64,000 bases of DNA from Anseranas semipalmata (taxonomy: Eukaryota; Chordata; Aves; Anseriformes; Anseranatidae). The stretch is taken from the NCBI GenBank assembly GCA_013399115.1, contig VXAA01006448.1:310001-374000 (forward strand), read 5' to 3'. The notes below the pieces were generated by a model that made no database searches, was not told the origin of the DNA, and saw nothing but the letters and a program-made list of their open reading frames with translations. A program made the position numbers and the translations under genes. Positions 44,631-57,959 of the stretch are shown one piece after another (the first letter of the stretch is position 1; each line of letters begins with the position of its first letter).

Positions 44631-45919
44631 GATATTTGACTGTCTTGTTGCTGAGGAGCCTTCCCTGCTAGTGCAGTGGAGAAGCTGCAAAATGTCAGAG
44701 TGCCCCAGTCACAAAAGAGAAGCAGGGAGAATGAATTGAAAGTACAGACATAAATGCTGCTGCTGGGGCTGAACCATGGATGTCTTTCACATTTTTTTTT
44801 AATTGAAAATGTTGTTATTGCATGTTTGGGGAGCCTTCTGTCCTTGCTGATTAGCTCTCCCTGATTCAGATTGAAGTTTCTTTGTTTCATCACTTCTCTC
44901 TGTGTAGTTTTGTAATATGTAGCTTTTTGAAGCACTGGTTGAGGTTAATTAGAGAAGTAGAGGTTCGTTCACTGTTTTGTGATCTGATCTTGGACTATTA
45001 AAATTATGTTGGATACCAGGTCAGCTCAAGTACAGCACACTGAAATTAACTTCCTTTGCAGCTGGTCCTCATGATATCCAAGGGTATCAATAAATTGATG
45101 GGAAACAGACATGCTGGTTGGCTACCACCTACCTAAGCTCCCTCATTGTGAGGATTTTACAATGAAGCTGAAGATCCACTGATGGTGTCTTTTGTTATGT
45201 CCAGGCTTCTTGTTTTCTTTCAGATGCTTCTTGAGTTAAATGAATATGATGCTTAATCTTGTACAGTCTGCAAAATTTACTGTAGTTAATCCCATTCTTA
45301 TTTTTTAAACACACATATTTCAGTGTTGAAGTGCATGACAACATCCAGGTCTACTGGAGCATAATATCGTATGCTGTTAACATGGGTAAGATATACTCAG
45401 TGCCGAACAGTGAAGCAAGTCAATTAATAAAATGTTGGCAAAGACAGTTTTGGTGGAAAAACAATGTTTTTAAATGTCGCTTATGTTGCTTATGGGATAC
45501 ATGCTGAGTTAACCTCATTGAACTTTTCCCCAGGAATTGATGCGCTTACAATTGGCGGGTCATTATGCTGCTCCACCTGTGTAGTGTTAAGGTCAGTGTG
45601 TTTTTCTGATTATAAAAACCATCCATACCATTCCATTATAAATTCACTACCATTCATAATGGAATGTGCCAAAGCTCAGAGCTCGTTGCAGCTGCCCCCG
45701 GTCCATATTTAAGATCAAACAAAGCAGTTCAGGTAATTTGAGCACCTTTTCAACAACACGTCCAGTCAAGCTTCATTTGAAATGATCTTTCCTTGTTTTG
45801 TTTCTTTTGTTTTTGTTTCGTTTTTGAACTTGATATGTATCCATCTGATATCAGTGTTGTTTTTTTGTTTTGTGTTTAATATGGCCTGCCCAAGAATTTT
45901 TACTGAATCAAGACATGGC
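44631..45919. other. Unique non-coding sequence
   Basis: No gene or repeat family is recognised between the CR1 and the enhancer-like stretch. Confidence 0.5.
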
Positions 45920-46300
45920 AATTAAGATCATAGCAAGGAGGTCCTGGGAGCAGCACGCAACTGTGATGTTGCAGTTGCACGCATTCATGCGTAGGCAAAG
46001 CACAGAATGCATCAACCACTCACCTTCACGAGGCATTTTCTGAAACCTACAGCTTTTAACTCTGAATTAATTCTGAGTCATTGAGACACGCAAATCAGCC
46101 ATCACAGTAGACACTAATGTGTGAGATGCAGGAATGTGTGACTGGCACTAACCACTTACTAGGGGAACCCGTGAGATGATGTGCATGCATAACACACTGC
46201 TGCTGTATGCATCTTTCTGCACAGCTTAGTTCTCTAATTGTCATGCATTATCAAAGAGAGCCAGAATGTGCATTAAAGCTTATCTGGTGTTATTTCTGTC
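45920..46300. promoter_or_regulatory. Candidate conserved enhancer-like element
   Basis: This is the most convincing regulatory-looking stretch in the window. It is free of repeats and balanced in composition. A palindromic homeodomain core GAATTAATTC (46064-46073) directly abuts a consensus AP-1 site TGAGTCA (46074-46080). Further sites include a GCAAATCAG block near 46090 and TCTAATTGTCATGCATTATC near 46232-46251. Such packing is characteristic of deeply conserved vertebrate enhancers. I cannot test conservation, and no target gene is visible. Confidence 0.35.
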
Positions 46301-48578
46301 ACTGAAATGTTGTTACGGTTGGGGTTTTTTGTTTGTATGTTTGCTTCTGCATTTTTCTTTGTTACTAGTCTATCAAATAACATTAATTCTGTGAAGAATA
46401 CGAATTCCATGTGAACATCCATGTATGTAATAGGTCATTATATTCTTCTGGTTTCATGAGGACGTATCCTTTTTATGTTGAATTTTGCACTATGTAGTAG
46501 CTAGTGGGAGCCTCTGGCATTGGCTGTTTTGCTGGGGAATGTTTTGAGCCTCTGTGCAGATTAAGCAGTGCTTGTAATTGCTGGGGAAATACATACAGCC
46601 ACTTGATAATGGCAGCTGTGAATTTTTGTGACAGTGTTCAACAGCACTCTTCCTTTCACCTCTCCATAGCTGTAAACTCAATGGTATTCTACACTAAACA
46701 TGTAAAATTTCCCCAGAAGTATGTGCTATACGGTGCATACAGAATCACAAGATATGTTGGAAAGTTATGGGAAGAACAATACCTTTGGTGAAAAGTTATC
46801 TTTGAATGTTCTAGCTTATGAAAACTGTTCACCACCTGACATTTCACATGACAGTATGAATTTTGAAACTACTGCATGAGGTAAGTACATCTCCAGAAGT
46901 TTTTGGCAGTTGCTTTCCATTACTCTGGTGGAAAAAAAAAATAAATAAGGATTTCAATTTGGCCTCAGTCCAAAAACTAAATGAACTATCCCCCCAAAAG
47001 AGAAGATGCTGTTCATTGTAGGATTGCATGTTTTTTCTAAAGTAAAGAGACAAGTGAAGGGCACCTTTGATAGCAGAAAGGATTAAGAATAGTAGTTTTG
47101 TTAGTAAAGCAGACTGTGTTATACCTTTGAAACTTATAACAGCAAAACATTTTTTTGCTTGGGCACCAGAAGGATCTATTTTGCAGTGTTTTCAAGTTCA
47201 TCTGCAGTTATGAATTTTCCTAGGTTTTGAGCAAGTACATTTCTCACTGCTATATAAGTGTTGCAACAAATTTGGGCCCTTACATAGAAAACAAATAAAA
47301 TCCTAGATGTTGTATTAGATACCTCCCACCAAGAGCCCTGCCAGAAATAGGTAGCTGACAATATTCCAGTAAGTCACGACAGCAGGAAGAAGGTAACATA
47401 ACTACCTTGTGCGGCGCATTCAACTGGCTGTGATGCTTTCTCTCTTTGGGCGAGTTTTCTGTTTAAGTTCAGTTGTCAGTCTGAGGACAACTGTACTCAG
47501 ACTTACCAGAGTGATGCAAATTGCAGGTACTTGTCGCAAAGTGCTGTCTATTAGATACATCACAGAACTTTTTATTGACAAAATTCATTAACTGAAAATG
47601 CAACTTTGGCTCAGTTTCTGTCACTCCCTCCTATATCTGGAGAGGAAAAAAACATTAAAAAAAAAAAAGAGTCATTCCCCAGTTCACTGCCCCACCTCCT
47701 GTCTTCTCTCCCCCTACAGGGAAAACACGTCGAACTGAGTTTATAACAATATTTCCAGCTGTTACAGAACATTTTTTTTCTTTTCTTTTTCATTATTAGG
47801 TAGAAAAATTGCTTTACCTCTGTCTCAGTATGGACTACTTCAGGAAAACTAAAACAGATGCATTATTTAGTCAATGTCAGTGAACAGTATGTACCTGCAT
47901 GGTCATATACTTGACCTTGCAGATGAGCCTTTTGATTGAGTTGCATGTAGGTATTTGAGATAAATGCTAGTATTTGTTAGCAGTTTGAAGGCTTGCCAGG
48001 TGCAGGAGCATTCCAAACTGCTGGGGAGGCCTGAGCACTATCACAGCTCTGTGTTCAAGCACCTTATTTAATTCCTTAAGTTAGCTTCCCTAAGTATACT
48101 TTGTACAGTCAACAGAGTACAGTCATGCTCCTGATGGTATTTCAGAGCACCCTTTTCTCTCCCTTAACTGCATAAGTGGTATAGAGAAGTTAGCCTGCTA
48201 ATATAAGCACCCAAATCTCAATGCAGGCTATAAAAGACTGGAATGAAAAGGTGGACATGCAACAGAAAAATTGTTGTGGTACAAGTGAAATAAGGTCTCA
48301 GAAAGAAGTTTGCGCTGTAGTATGTGGTGGCTGACACTAGCTCCTGCAAGACATTCCTTGTTTTTTAAAAGGTCTTCTCTAGGTGAGACAAGGAACAGCG
48401 TGTTAACCTTTTGGTTGTAACTTAGTTCTTTATTAGGGAAGAGGGTTTACGTTGATCCATTGCTTAAAAAAAACAGCTTCTATGTGAGCTTTACATTATA
48501 TTCAGTCTACATGGGACCATTATAGCACGTCCTTTTTGTAGTATTCTGTTTGTATTAAAACAAACAGTAATGGTTTAT
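46301..48578. other. Unique non-coding sequence
   Basis: No transposon family, exon or RNA gene is recognised. An A-run occurs at about 47656-47669. Confidence 0.5.
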
Positions 48579-48610
48579 TATATAAAAAAAATAATAATAA
48601 TAAAAAAAAG
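48579..48610. repeat. A/ATA-rich low-complexity tract
   Basis: A short run of A-runs and AATAATAAT units. Confidence 0.75.
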
Positions 48611-49184
48611 CCTTTAGTTCATTACATGGAAAAAAAGATATATTAGTGTTCCTAAGCCAAACATTGTTGGTGTAGAACTGTTCCCTGTGGTTTATTTTGG
48701 ACTCAATATACAGAAACTTCAGATGTTCTCCTGGAGTGTAGTCCTTAAGAAAAAAAAAATCAGTTGTGAATCTTTTTTCTTTATTATAAAGAAACAGATA
48801 AAAGAAGCTATACCTGAACGCTATTTTCCAGCCAAAAGCCTTCCCACTTATCAAAAATAAAGCATTTTGCAACTGCTTTATTTTATGCTGTGAAAATACA
48901 TATACTTTTGCTAATGCTAACATAAACAGCATGTTTCAAACTTTGTATCTCTTCTGATATGTTTGTCTGATTAGCAGAAGAGCTAACCAATCTACCCAAA
49001 TCCATTCAGTTGCAAAAGATACGGCATAGAGCAAACCTGCAAGTGTGAAAGAAACCACCAGGCTTTTCCTCCAGCCCTCAGCTAGGAGGTTGCAGTCCAG
49101 GCAAACGCTAGCAGCACTGGCTAAGCTGCGGTGGGAGACAGTGGTAGGAGAAGTAGAGCTGTGAACCCGAGCCCTTGCTCTCCC
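48611..49184. other. Unique non-coding sequence
   Basis: No gene or repeat family is seen in this segment. Confidence 0.5.
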
Positions 49185-49480
49185 AATGTCTTTTTAATTA
49201 GAGTAACATAAATATTGGCTAGCATGATAGTTGTATCTTAATGGAGAAATTAAGAAATAGATTAATTTCTGGCACAATTCCCTCTTCCTGTTTACGTCAG
49301 TCCCTATTTCCAGCACCAGTTTAATTGAAGAAACAATTCTCTCTATTTGCTTATTATCCACCAACCTTGTAAGGCAATAACAGTACATTTGGGAAAGCAC
49401 AAGGGGGATTAAGGGCACCATCAGAAACAACGACATGCATTAAAAAACAGCACAACTGAACACCGCTAGCATTCAAGTGA
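49185..49480. promoter_or_regulatory. Candidate conserved regulatory element
   Basis: This repeat-free stretch contains TTTTTAATTAGAG at about 49191-49203, AGATTAATTTC near 49259 and a CRE-like TTTACGTCAG near 49291. It also has TTTAATTGAAG near 49320. Multiple TAAT cores plus a CREB/ATF-like site suggest regulatory DNA. This is composition-based inference only. Confidence 0.25.
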
Positions 49481-50639
49481 TTAGGGGAAGAGGACTTGCA
49501 ATGAAATTTGGCAATAAGCTTCCCATTCTTCCCATTATACCACAGAACTGGAAGGCTGTGAAGATGCAGTGCTTTCTATCTAACCTCACGTATGTAGGAA
49601 TAGAAGAGAGTCCCGAATGAGCTAGTGGATCCGATTCAAAGTCTGAAATCAATGGAGTCTTTTCATCACATCCAGGGTATGTGAGATAAGTGAATTCAGT
49701 TCAGGGGAACTGAAACGTTTTGCGTGGATCCATGCCCACGTGCACGAGCCCTTTGTCTGTACCGCAGAACAGTATGTTAACAACGTTGGAAACAAGGTCT
49801 GTGCGGTGTGCCTTTGAAGTTTTGATGCTGCTTTAAAACCTCTTGTTGTATCAGCTGTTGTCAGCTGGGAGCTCGTGGGCCTTTTAAAAACCCAAGATAA
49901 AAGACTTTATAATTCTTTTTTTGTAAACAACAAATATGCTTTTAATTTACATTCAGGATTTCTAAACTGGACACCTACATTGCATCCATAGTGTTTTGCA
50001 GCTTTGCCCTTGCATGACATGCACAAATATATATATATATTTTGACTTGCACAAATATTTTGGTTTTGAATTTAAGTATTTTCTCAGAACTGGTCCATCT
50101 CTTCAAAGCCAACAGAAGAACTGGCTGAAAAAAAAAAAATCCATTAGTTTGGGAGATTCTATATGATAAAACTAATTAAAATCAGTGAATGTTTAATATG
50201 ATTAATATTAAACCATTTACAGAGCTTGTTGGGTAGTGAAAAAAAATCTTCTACAATACACTGGGAAAGCTTTGTCAAATACATCATCTCTGACTCTTAT
50301 GTTAATTTATTCTGTAATTGCACTGGCATTTTTAAAATGAAAAATATAAAGGAGATTTTTTTTACCTTGTAATTTAAATTAGTCTATTCTTCCTGACACT
50401 AACTTTTCACCTCTGTGTATTTCTTTGCTTCTTGAAGAAAAATTACATACTTGATGCCCCCTTTATCATTGGATAAAAAAAATTCACAACAGATTTTCTA
50501 GTAAGCTGGAAGTGTATCTCATATATATACTTTGTTTCATTTGTAACTAAAGTTTCCCACCAGGATGAGAATGACGCGTTGGACTTTGTATGACAAAATA
50601 CTAACTAGGAAGAATGGAGCTGGAAAGGATGTAGCACTC
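49481..50639. other. Unique non-coding sequence
   Basis: It contains a short (AT)n tract at 50027-50040 and several A-runs. No gene or transposon is recognised. Confidence 0.5.
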
Positions 50640-50940
50640 TGTTATATTTTAGGTCAAATCCTGTCCCTACTGAAGTCACTTTGATTAGGCTTCTGTTGTG
50701 TTTTTATGATGGCTTGTGACATACCCCAACACCAATTTCTGCAAACTTGCACCCATGAGTAAATTCCCTTGTGTGAGTAATCAATTAAATCAATGCGGCT
50801 GTCTATATTTTTATAGCCCAGCTTATTAGGCTGTACTTTCTGTCTATTTGTCACTCCCATACCTAATTACTTCTGAAGCCGTTGGCTAATTTCAAGCAAA
50901 AGAGAGAGGAGTAGCTGTCTTTGAGATAATTGAGTTTCTA
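50640..50940. promoter_or_regulatory. Candidate regulatory element, PBX/HOX-like site
   Basis: The string TAATCAATTAAATCAATG at 50778-50795 packs two ATCAAT half-sites around a central TTAA. Read on the other strand it gives a PBX-HOX-like TGATTTAATT. Further TAATTA-type motifs follow near 50864. The region is free of repeats and enhancer-like. Conservation is untested. Confidence 0.28.
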
Positions 50941-53188
50941 CAGGTCTCAGTGGCTGGGGAGAAGAGGCAGACCCATGTAAGGCTGGCGGAAGGCAAGCAG
51001 AGCCCACCTGTCAGCGGCTCCAGCAGCCGCGACACTCACTGGGATTATCTGTACCTTTGCTTGGGGTGTTGCTTTTTTTTTTGTTTTGTTTTTTTCAGAG
51101 GAATGGTCAGGAAAAAGCTGGGACTTTGGTAGAGATTTGGTGGTGATGAAGGTTATAGCTCTGCAGGAAAATAGCTTCATTAATTCCACTGCTAACAAGG
51201 CTGTTTGGTTTTGTTTCCATGAATGCTTTCTGAATCAGACCCGAATGCCTTCAATACAACCAATCAGCTTCTAGTTAGTGGTTAGAAAAATACAGTCATC
51301 ATTAAGTTAATTTACCATTAATATTGAGAGAAAAAGTACTGGAAACATCACTATGTGTCCATTACCTAGTATGTTACAAGTGATAAATTTATCAAATTAG
51401 CGTCTTTTCTGTTTGCAGGTTTTCCACAAAAATGATTTTTTGCAGAGTTTGAGAACTGCTTGCCTGTTCAAAAGTCGAATTTTAACCTCGCTGATATTCC
51501 AGTTTTACTGACTAAGTTCAAGCTGAATAGTATCTTTTAAGTCAAATAGCATCTTAGATGACAAGTAATGCTGTTAATTTTAAAGGACCATCTGTAGACC
51601 AAAGGATTCTTGATTGATTTGTGCACAAAATCGGACAGTAGGCAGTTTTCATGGTCCTCAACAGAATAAAACCAAGTCCTACAGCAAGAAATCCGATGGG
51701 GTCTGATTGTCAGTGTGGCAGCTATGGCCGGCTATGTGACGATCTGTCCGTCTCTCAGTTTTTCTTCCAAAACTCAGGTTTAACACCTGCAGAGCTGAAT
51801 AGTTTTCCAATTTGCCTAATTCTGCAGGCTTTTATAAATACTAATTAAACTCTAGGCTTTAGTTGCGATGCACTACAAGCTAATCCTTGGTGGATTTAGA
51901 ACACTTCATTGACAGAGGGGTTGTTACCAGAAAAATAAATTTAAAAATTCTATTCTGGGCCTTACTTTTATAAGTGCAGTCTTACAAACTGTAATTCTGC
52001 TAGGAACCAATGGCATCAAAAAAGCATTGGATTAAGTCTAGCTAAGGGTCCCCATTAAAATGAAGTGAAACTGTGTCTTGAACCTTCTTCAGAACCATTG
52101 ATGTCCTTTGTCTGTGAGTAAGTGAAATATGACTTTTGCGGTCACCCTTGCTGGTGTTCTTCCTATTTAAAAACTCTCCTGAGACCTTTTGAACACAGGA
52201 CCACAAACCCATTTGAACTGGAGTAAAAGCAGAAAAGTAAATTAGAACCTCCCAAAACAATGTGAGCAGACATATATGCCTGTACACAAGATTTTGTGAT
52301 ACAACATATATTAATATATAATCACTGTATTAGAGAAGTACTAGTAGCAAAGTAAGTATGGCTGAAGTTCAGAACTCATAATTTCATAACATCTCTTGCA
52401 TTTCTCAGTGTGCAAGTCCAGTTTCTCTTGGTGACAGTAGTGAGCAGGGCTTGTCTCTCTTCTATGTACCTATTTGGTTGCAGAGGAGTCTGCACCAGTT
52501 TGCTTCTCCTCATCTACTTGACCTAGTTCTGCTTCAGTTGTACTGGCCATTTTCTGCTTTGAAAATCTACTTTGTGCACACCCTTGTTTTCCAAAGGGAA
52601 ATTACCAAGCTACTTCTGGTCTAAGCTATCAGTCCCCCAGAAAACCCTCAAAATGTAGTTTGGGGTTGTCTTGCAGTGATCCAGAGGAAAGCAGAGTCCC
52701 TGAACATAGCTTCTGTTCTCTCATGTCAATTAATTTTTGAGCCCTATATGAAGACATCACATTTTCTCTTTGTAAATTTGAATCTTGTTCCTGAACTACA
52801 GAGTAATACCAGAATGACTCACTTCCTCTTGAGATAGTTTGTCCAGTTTCTTTGCTTTCTCATGAACACAATTATAGTAACAATTTATTATACAAACAAA
52901 ACATAAACAACTTTTAATAAAGATGAAATAGTAAATAGGAATCTGGCTTGGAGATGAGTATCTAGACTAGTTTCACCTGTCCAGGAACAGAAAAATCTTA
53001 CCCTTTAAACTTTGCCTTGTGGTTTATCAGTAATATTAAAAGTTTTTAATGGAATCAGGATTATTTTTAGTAATAAAATACTGGATCTGAGGAATTACTA
53101 AGCATAAATCTATTTTCCTTTACTGTTTTTCAGTGCAAAATAAGAACTCCCAATCCTCTCAAAACCTGTGTTATAATAGATTTTTCTT
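50941..53188. other. Unique non-coding sequence
   Basis: No transposon, exon or RNA gene is recognised. Confidence 0.5.
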
Positions 53189-53282
53189 AAAAAAAAAAAA
53201 AAAAAAAAAAAATATTATAGAACCAAAACAGGAATGCTTTTCTTAAAAAAGTTAAAATATATCNAAAAAAAAAAAATATTAT
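53182..53282. repeat. Duplicated poly-A segments with an unresolved base
   Basis: TTTTCTTAAAAAA occurs at 53182-53194 and 53239-53251. A-runs followed by TATTAT occur at 53189-53218 and 53265-53282. The two partial copies suggest a local tandem duplication or a misassembled homopolymer region. Base 53264 is N at the start of the second A-run. Confidence 0.7.
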
Positions 53283-53285
53283 CAT

Positions 53286-53470
53286 GTACATTAGATAGAA
53301 CAGGCTCCCCAGGGAAGTGTTCACAGCACCAAGCCTGTTGGAGTTCAGGAAGCGGTTGGACAATGCTCTCAGATGTATGGTCTGATTTTGGGGTGGTCCT
53401 GTGTGGAGCCAGGAGTTGGACCCAATGATCCTTGTGGGTCCCTTCCAACTCAGGACATTCTATGATTCTA
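53286..53470 (+). mobile_element. CR1 LINE 3' end, plus strand
   Basis: Only the last part of a CR1 is present. Blocks include GAACAGGCTCCCCAGGGAAG near 53298, GAGTTGGACCCAATGATCC near 53413, and TGGGTCCCTTCCAACTCAGG, followed by the tail ATTCTATGATTCTA. The 3' UTR sequence differs from the other copies, indicating a separate subfamily. The 5' edge abuts the duplicated poly-A region. Confidence 0.92.
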
Positions 53471-56400
53471 AGTTTAAAAATTTTTAATTATTAAAAATAT
53501 GGGGATGTTGTCATAATCTCCCCAAGAGTATAAAGACATAAGAAGTCATAGTCTCTGTTGAGTACAAGCATGCTTAAATGTGGCAGCTGCGACCCTAATA
53601 CTTGCAAGCAGTTTTCATTCTGCCTGTCAGTGATGCCAGACAAAAGCCACAGCGTAATGATGAACATCAGACACTGAAGCATATTCCAGTTTAAATTCAT
53701 GGGGTGCTTCTTTTCTCATGAAAAAAGTTTTGCATTCTACTATTATAATTGCATGGAAAAAAAACCATACAAATATCACGGTCTAAAACTATGATTATAT
53801 TTTCAATTGATTTTCACTCATCTGCTGATGGATTTATTTGTCATTTTGAGATTTTGAGAACTTGAATGAGAGTAAATGCTGTGATCTGTGTCCTAAAATG
53901 CAGCTTGTTGCTCTGTGTTTGATGCATTTTCCAACAGAATAGGTGGTGGCATGGGTGACAACACTTGAATTGCTTTGGTTAAAACACAAGCTTTTGATAA
54001 TCCAGTTGTGGAATAGCCCTTGCTCACTGCAGCTGTTGAAATCTATCTGGATGTTCCTTTGTTTTGCAAAGTCACTTTGTTCCACACTGAAACTGGGGGG
54101 AGTTGTGCCTTTAATTTAATTGGAAGCAGGATCAAGCACACTCAGCTGATGGCATTTCTGTATTTGTCCGGAGGTAGTATGATAATATGGGAGCTCTGTA
54201 GCCAATTAATTTCAAAATGTCAGGGAATATTCCAGACCTCATTGAAAGGTAGAAGATGGAGCTGAGGGCATGCACAACAAGCTGGTGTCTGGCTGAGAGA
54301 CTGGCTTGTTGCAATGGTTGTTGTTTGTAGATCAAAGAAGTGGTTGATGTAGGCATTAATACACAGCAGCCTACTCATAACTACCTGCCTCTGCCCTGCC
54401 TCTCTGCCTGAGGGGGTTAAGATACTGACACTTCTAATCACTTTTCTCTTAAAAAGAAATGAAGATGGGGGTACGAAGCATGACAGAGTGTAGAGGCAAT
54501 GAATGAAATGAGATTTAAAATGCTCTCTTTGCTGTGGAGTGGAGGGGGGTCAGCCACCATGGGCAGCTGGAAGGAACCATGGATGAAAAGAGTTGCTTTC
54601 CATCCCTCCTGTTTTTTTTTTATGTTTATTGTCCCCACATGGAAACCAGGGCCTCTCTTATCGCTGGTACAGCACTTAATGCCTCATTCCCTATTCCTTC
54701 CTATCTAGGAGTGAAGGGAGGATGGTAACATTAGTGAGTGAGGAAGAGGAGAGATGCCCTGAGAATAAAACGGGATGGGGAGAAGAAAGACACATAGTCA
54801 CCTGGGAACATGGCATTGGCTGTGACATGAGGGACATGGTCGAGAGGAACAGGAACCTTGCTGACAGCCTAGAGTCAAGGGAGACAGGAGGGAAACTCTA
54901 CATCCTTCTTGCAGGGAATGGCACTCATGACGTCTGTAGAAATTTTGCAGCTAATAGCAGTGATGAATGCCTTGTGGCACTTGTATGGATCTGTTTGTGC
55001 TGTGCAAAATGTCTGGGCAGAGAGGGGAGCATGGGTGGTGGCAGTAGTACACAAGTAGGTGCGAGCTCTGCAGGATAAATACTCCTTCGATATGTACCCA
55101 CATGAACCTTTGGTTTGCAGATTCATGCTTGTGACTGAAGGGGGGCTAATCAATATGAAAAACTTTTGATATCTGTGCTGGGTTGCTTTCTGTTGCCTTT
55201 TTTTTTGTGTGTGAATTTTATAAATAATAAGTTGTTCCTAACATCTGTGTAATACATTTGACTTTTTTTGTTGGTTTTTTTTCCCTTTTTTTTTTTTGTT
55301 CTATCTGGTGGCAATATACAATACAGACATCACACAAGCTTTGTTTTCTAGCAAAACAGTTGTCATCATAGAAGGTATAATATAGTCTTAACATTAGAGA
55401 ATGTTGGGATTTTTAGAACTCATACATCATAAGAAATTAAGAATTTTTTCAGCAAAAAGTTTTCAGAAGAGTCTTTGGACTCTTCAGGGAGTTGGGAAAT
55501 GTGGGGCCACTTCTGAGCAGAGAAATGATTGTAGCTGACAGTTCTGGGAAATGTTGTACATTACTGGATATCCTTCTGCAGCTTATATTTACTCTGCATC
55601 ATTTCCTTCGTAGTCTCCTAAATTTTGCAAGACTTCTGCACAGCTTTTCCTGTAAACCTCTCCTACAGTTACTGGTATTACACATTTGAAGAGACCTGTA
55701 CATGCAGTGTGTATGGTATGCTGAGTAATTTCTTTTATTACGTTATTTTTCTCTTTCTCCAGAAGTACCATCTAGTTTGCCATAATTTTATATTGTTACC
55801 TGGAAAATCAGACTATTCTTAAAAAATCAGGTAGTAGAGTTTAGTATGTGCTTTTAATATGCCTTATGATGTGTTTCTATTTCACACGCTTAAATGTACT
55901 TATAATAGACATTTTCTGCCACCCTCAGGAACGCTTTGCCCATTTATGTTTTTTCTATAAAATCTTATGGCTTGAGAAGTTTATACAAGTCTTACTCCAC
56001 CCCATCTGACTTAACATGCCTAACCCAGGATCCCAGCAGTCACAGGCTCCTTGTACAGGTGAAGAGAGGCGGAGCTGAATAATCTTTGGGAAAGCCTTAC
56101 CTGGATCTCAGTCTTTTTCTGGAGGAGCCTGTCTCTTCCCTCTGCCTACACAGGAAGTCTTGGGAACCTGCATTCCTAAGTTAGGTGACTTAGGTACTTA
56201 TCTGGAGTTGGGTGAATCCAGGACACTGTGAGTGCTATTAAAGATATTGGTGTTTTGCATGGGGGAAGTACTGGAAGAACTGAAGCCACTGGTTACAAAA
56301 ATCCATCAGGTAAGTGGTCATTATTTTGTTGCGCAGAACCTGAAGTATCCATCATGGTTAGGGCTTCTCAGTACAAATACCAGTTGCTCACTTCAGAGAA

Positions 56401-57959
56401 GAGCAGCAATGTGTTCAGCCTGCAGAGGAGAACCACCTCCCTGTTCTTACCTCCTCTCTCCTAAAACCCTTTTGGAGTAAGTAGAGTTCCTGGGAGACCA
56501 GCAAAGTCCAGCTGGACCTGATGAACAGACTGATGAGACTTAAAATAAATTGATTGGTGTGGGGCACACAACCTTTTTTGGACAACTCTCTGCTGAGACT
56601 GCGTCTTTACTTTAAACAGCAGATCAAAGAAACTACCTGGTACTGAATTATTGTTTTGTAGTTTTGTTTATTTATTTATTCTTATTGCAGTGTTTGTTGT
56701 TTATAAATATTGTCCATGGGTTTGAAAAGATGGGAAGTGGAGATGTTTAGTCTTTGGCATCACAGTCACTAGGACTGTATCTGTGAAGCTGGTGTTGATG
56801 GACATGAAGATGGTTGTTAGGAGAGGGTGCGTTCTCCTCCCAGCCAAATGCTTCATGCACCTGGTGAGAGGCTGCCTCTGTCTTGTATCACAGCAGTGTA
56901 GCAGCATTTCTCTGCCTGCCTCTGGTGTTTAAAACCAAGCCAAAATATAGATTTCCTGTTCTGTGCATCATAAAGCACCAGCAAAGGCTAGCATTGTGGT
57001 CTTCAGAGTATTTGATAGTAGCATATGAGCAGATCCTCAGGTTCTTCCTTTCATTTTATAGTGTGAAAAGAACAGAGTGAAGCTATGCAGTGTTATCTTC
57101 GTTTAAAATGTTACCATATTGACACTTTTATTATTTCCTTACGGTTATCTTTTTGAGTTTTTATGTTCAGGCCATATTGCAAGTTTTCCTGTTATTGTGT
57201 ACAAGAATATGTTGTGTTTTTTTTTTTTTTTAATATCGGCAATGTTTTCAGATCTTTTTTCTATAATGGGTAAGTCTGATGGTTGTTTTTCATTCTTCAC
57301 TGTGCCAAATTGCTGAGACAATACTATTTTCATGCTACTGATTTAAAAGAAATTAAGAAATTAATTTCATCCTTAGCTGCATTCTTTTGCGGAAACTTCC
57401 GAGTGCCTTATGTAGTGAACTGTGGCTGGATTATCACTGTGTCAGTATGAACTTGTTGAATACAAGATTGTTAATTGCTCCTAGGGGGACATAAGTAGTC
57501 TACAGTGTAGAAGCTTGGAGTGATTTCATCCAAAACCAGTAAAATGACATTTTTGCACAGAAGCTTGTTTGGTTTATACACTTTCAGGAGTGCAAATCTT
57601 AATTCTTGGAATCATTTAATTGGAAATGTGATGTGCATGCCTTTCAGCATGCTCTCTTGGGTTCACTAAACAGCACTCCTTTCTTACTTCTCCAGAAGGA
57701 GAAGAGAAAAAGCATTGTTAACTGTTTTCCTTACTTTTTCTGAACTCCTAGAATTTGCCTTCAATCATATTGCCCAATAGTCCAGCTTCTATCTGCTCGT
57801 GCCCAGGAGATTGTTTAAGTGCTCTCAGAAAATGCGGGCTGCTCTTGTCAGAGGCAGTCGCTGCTGGATGCACTTTGTAGATGCTGAAAGTACCTCTGGT
57901 TACTGCTGCTAGCCTTTGCTGCCTTATCACTAATATGTCTGCATTGGGAATCAATCCCA
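53471..57959. other. Unique non-coding sequence
   Basis: T-rich tracts lie near 55197-55207 and 55287-55299. A plus-strand frame of 118 codons at 54722-55078 is open but resembles no family I know. No transposon is recognised. Confidence 0.5.

Noticed and set aside
54722..55078. 118-codon plus-strand open frame with a Glu-rich start
   Set aside because: No family recognised; purine-rich low-complexity sequence explains the composition.
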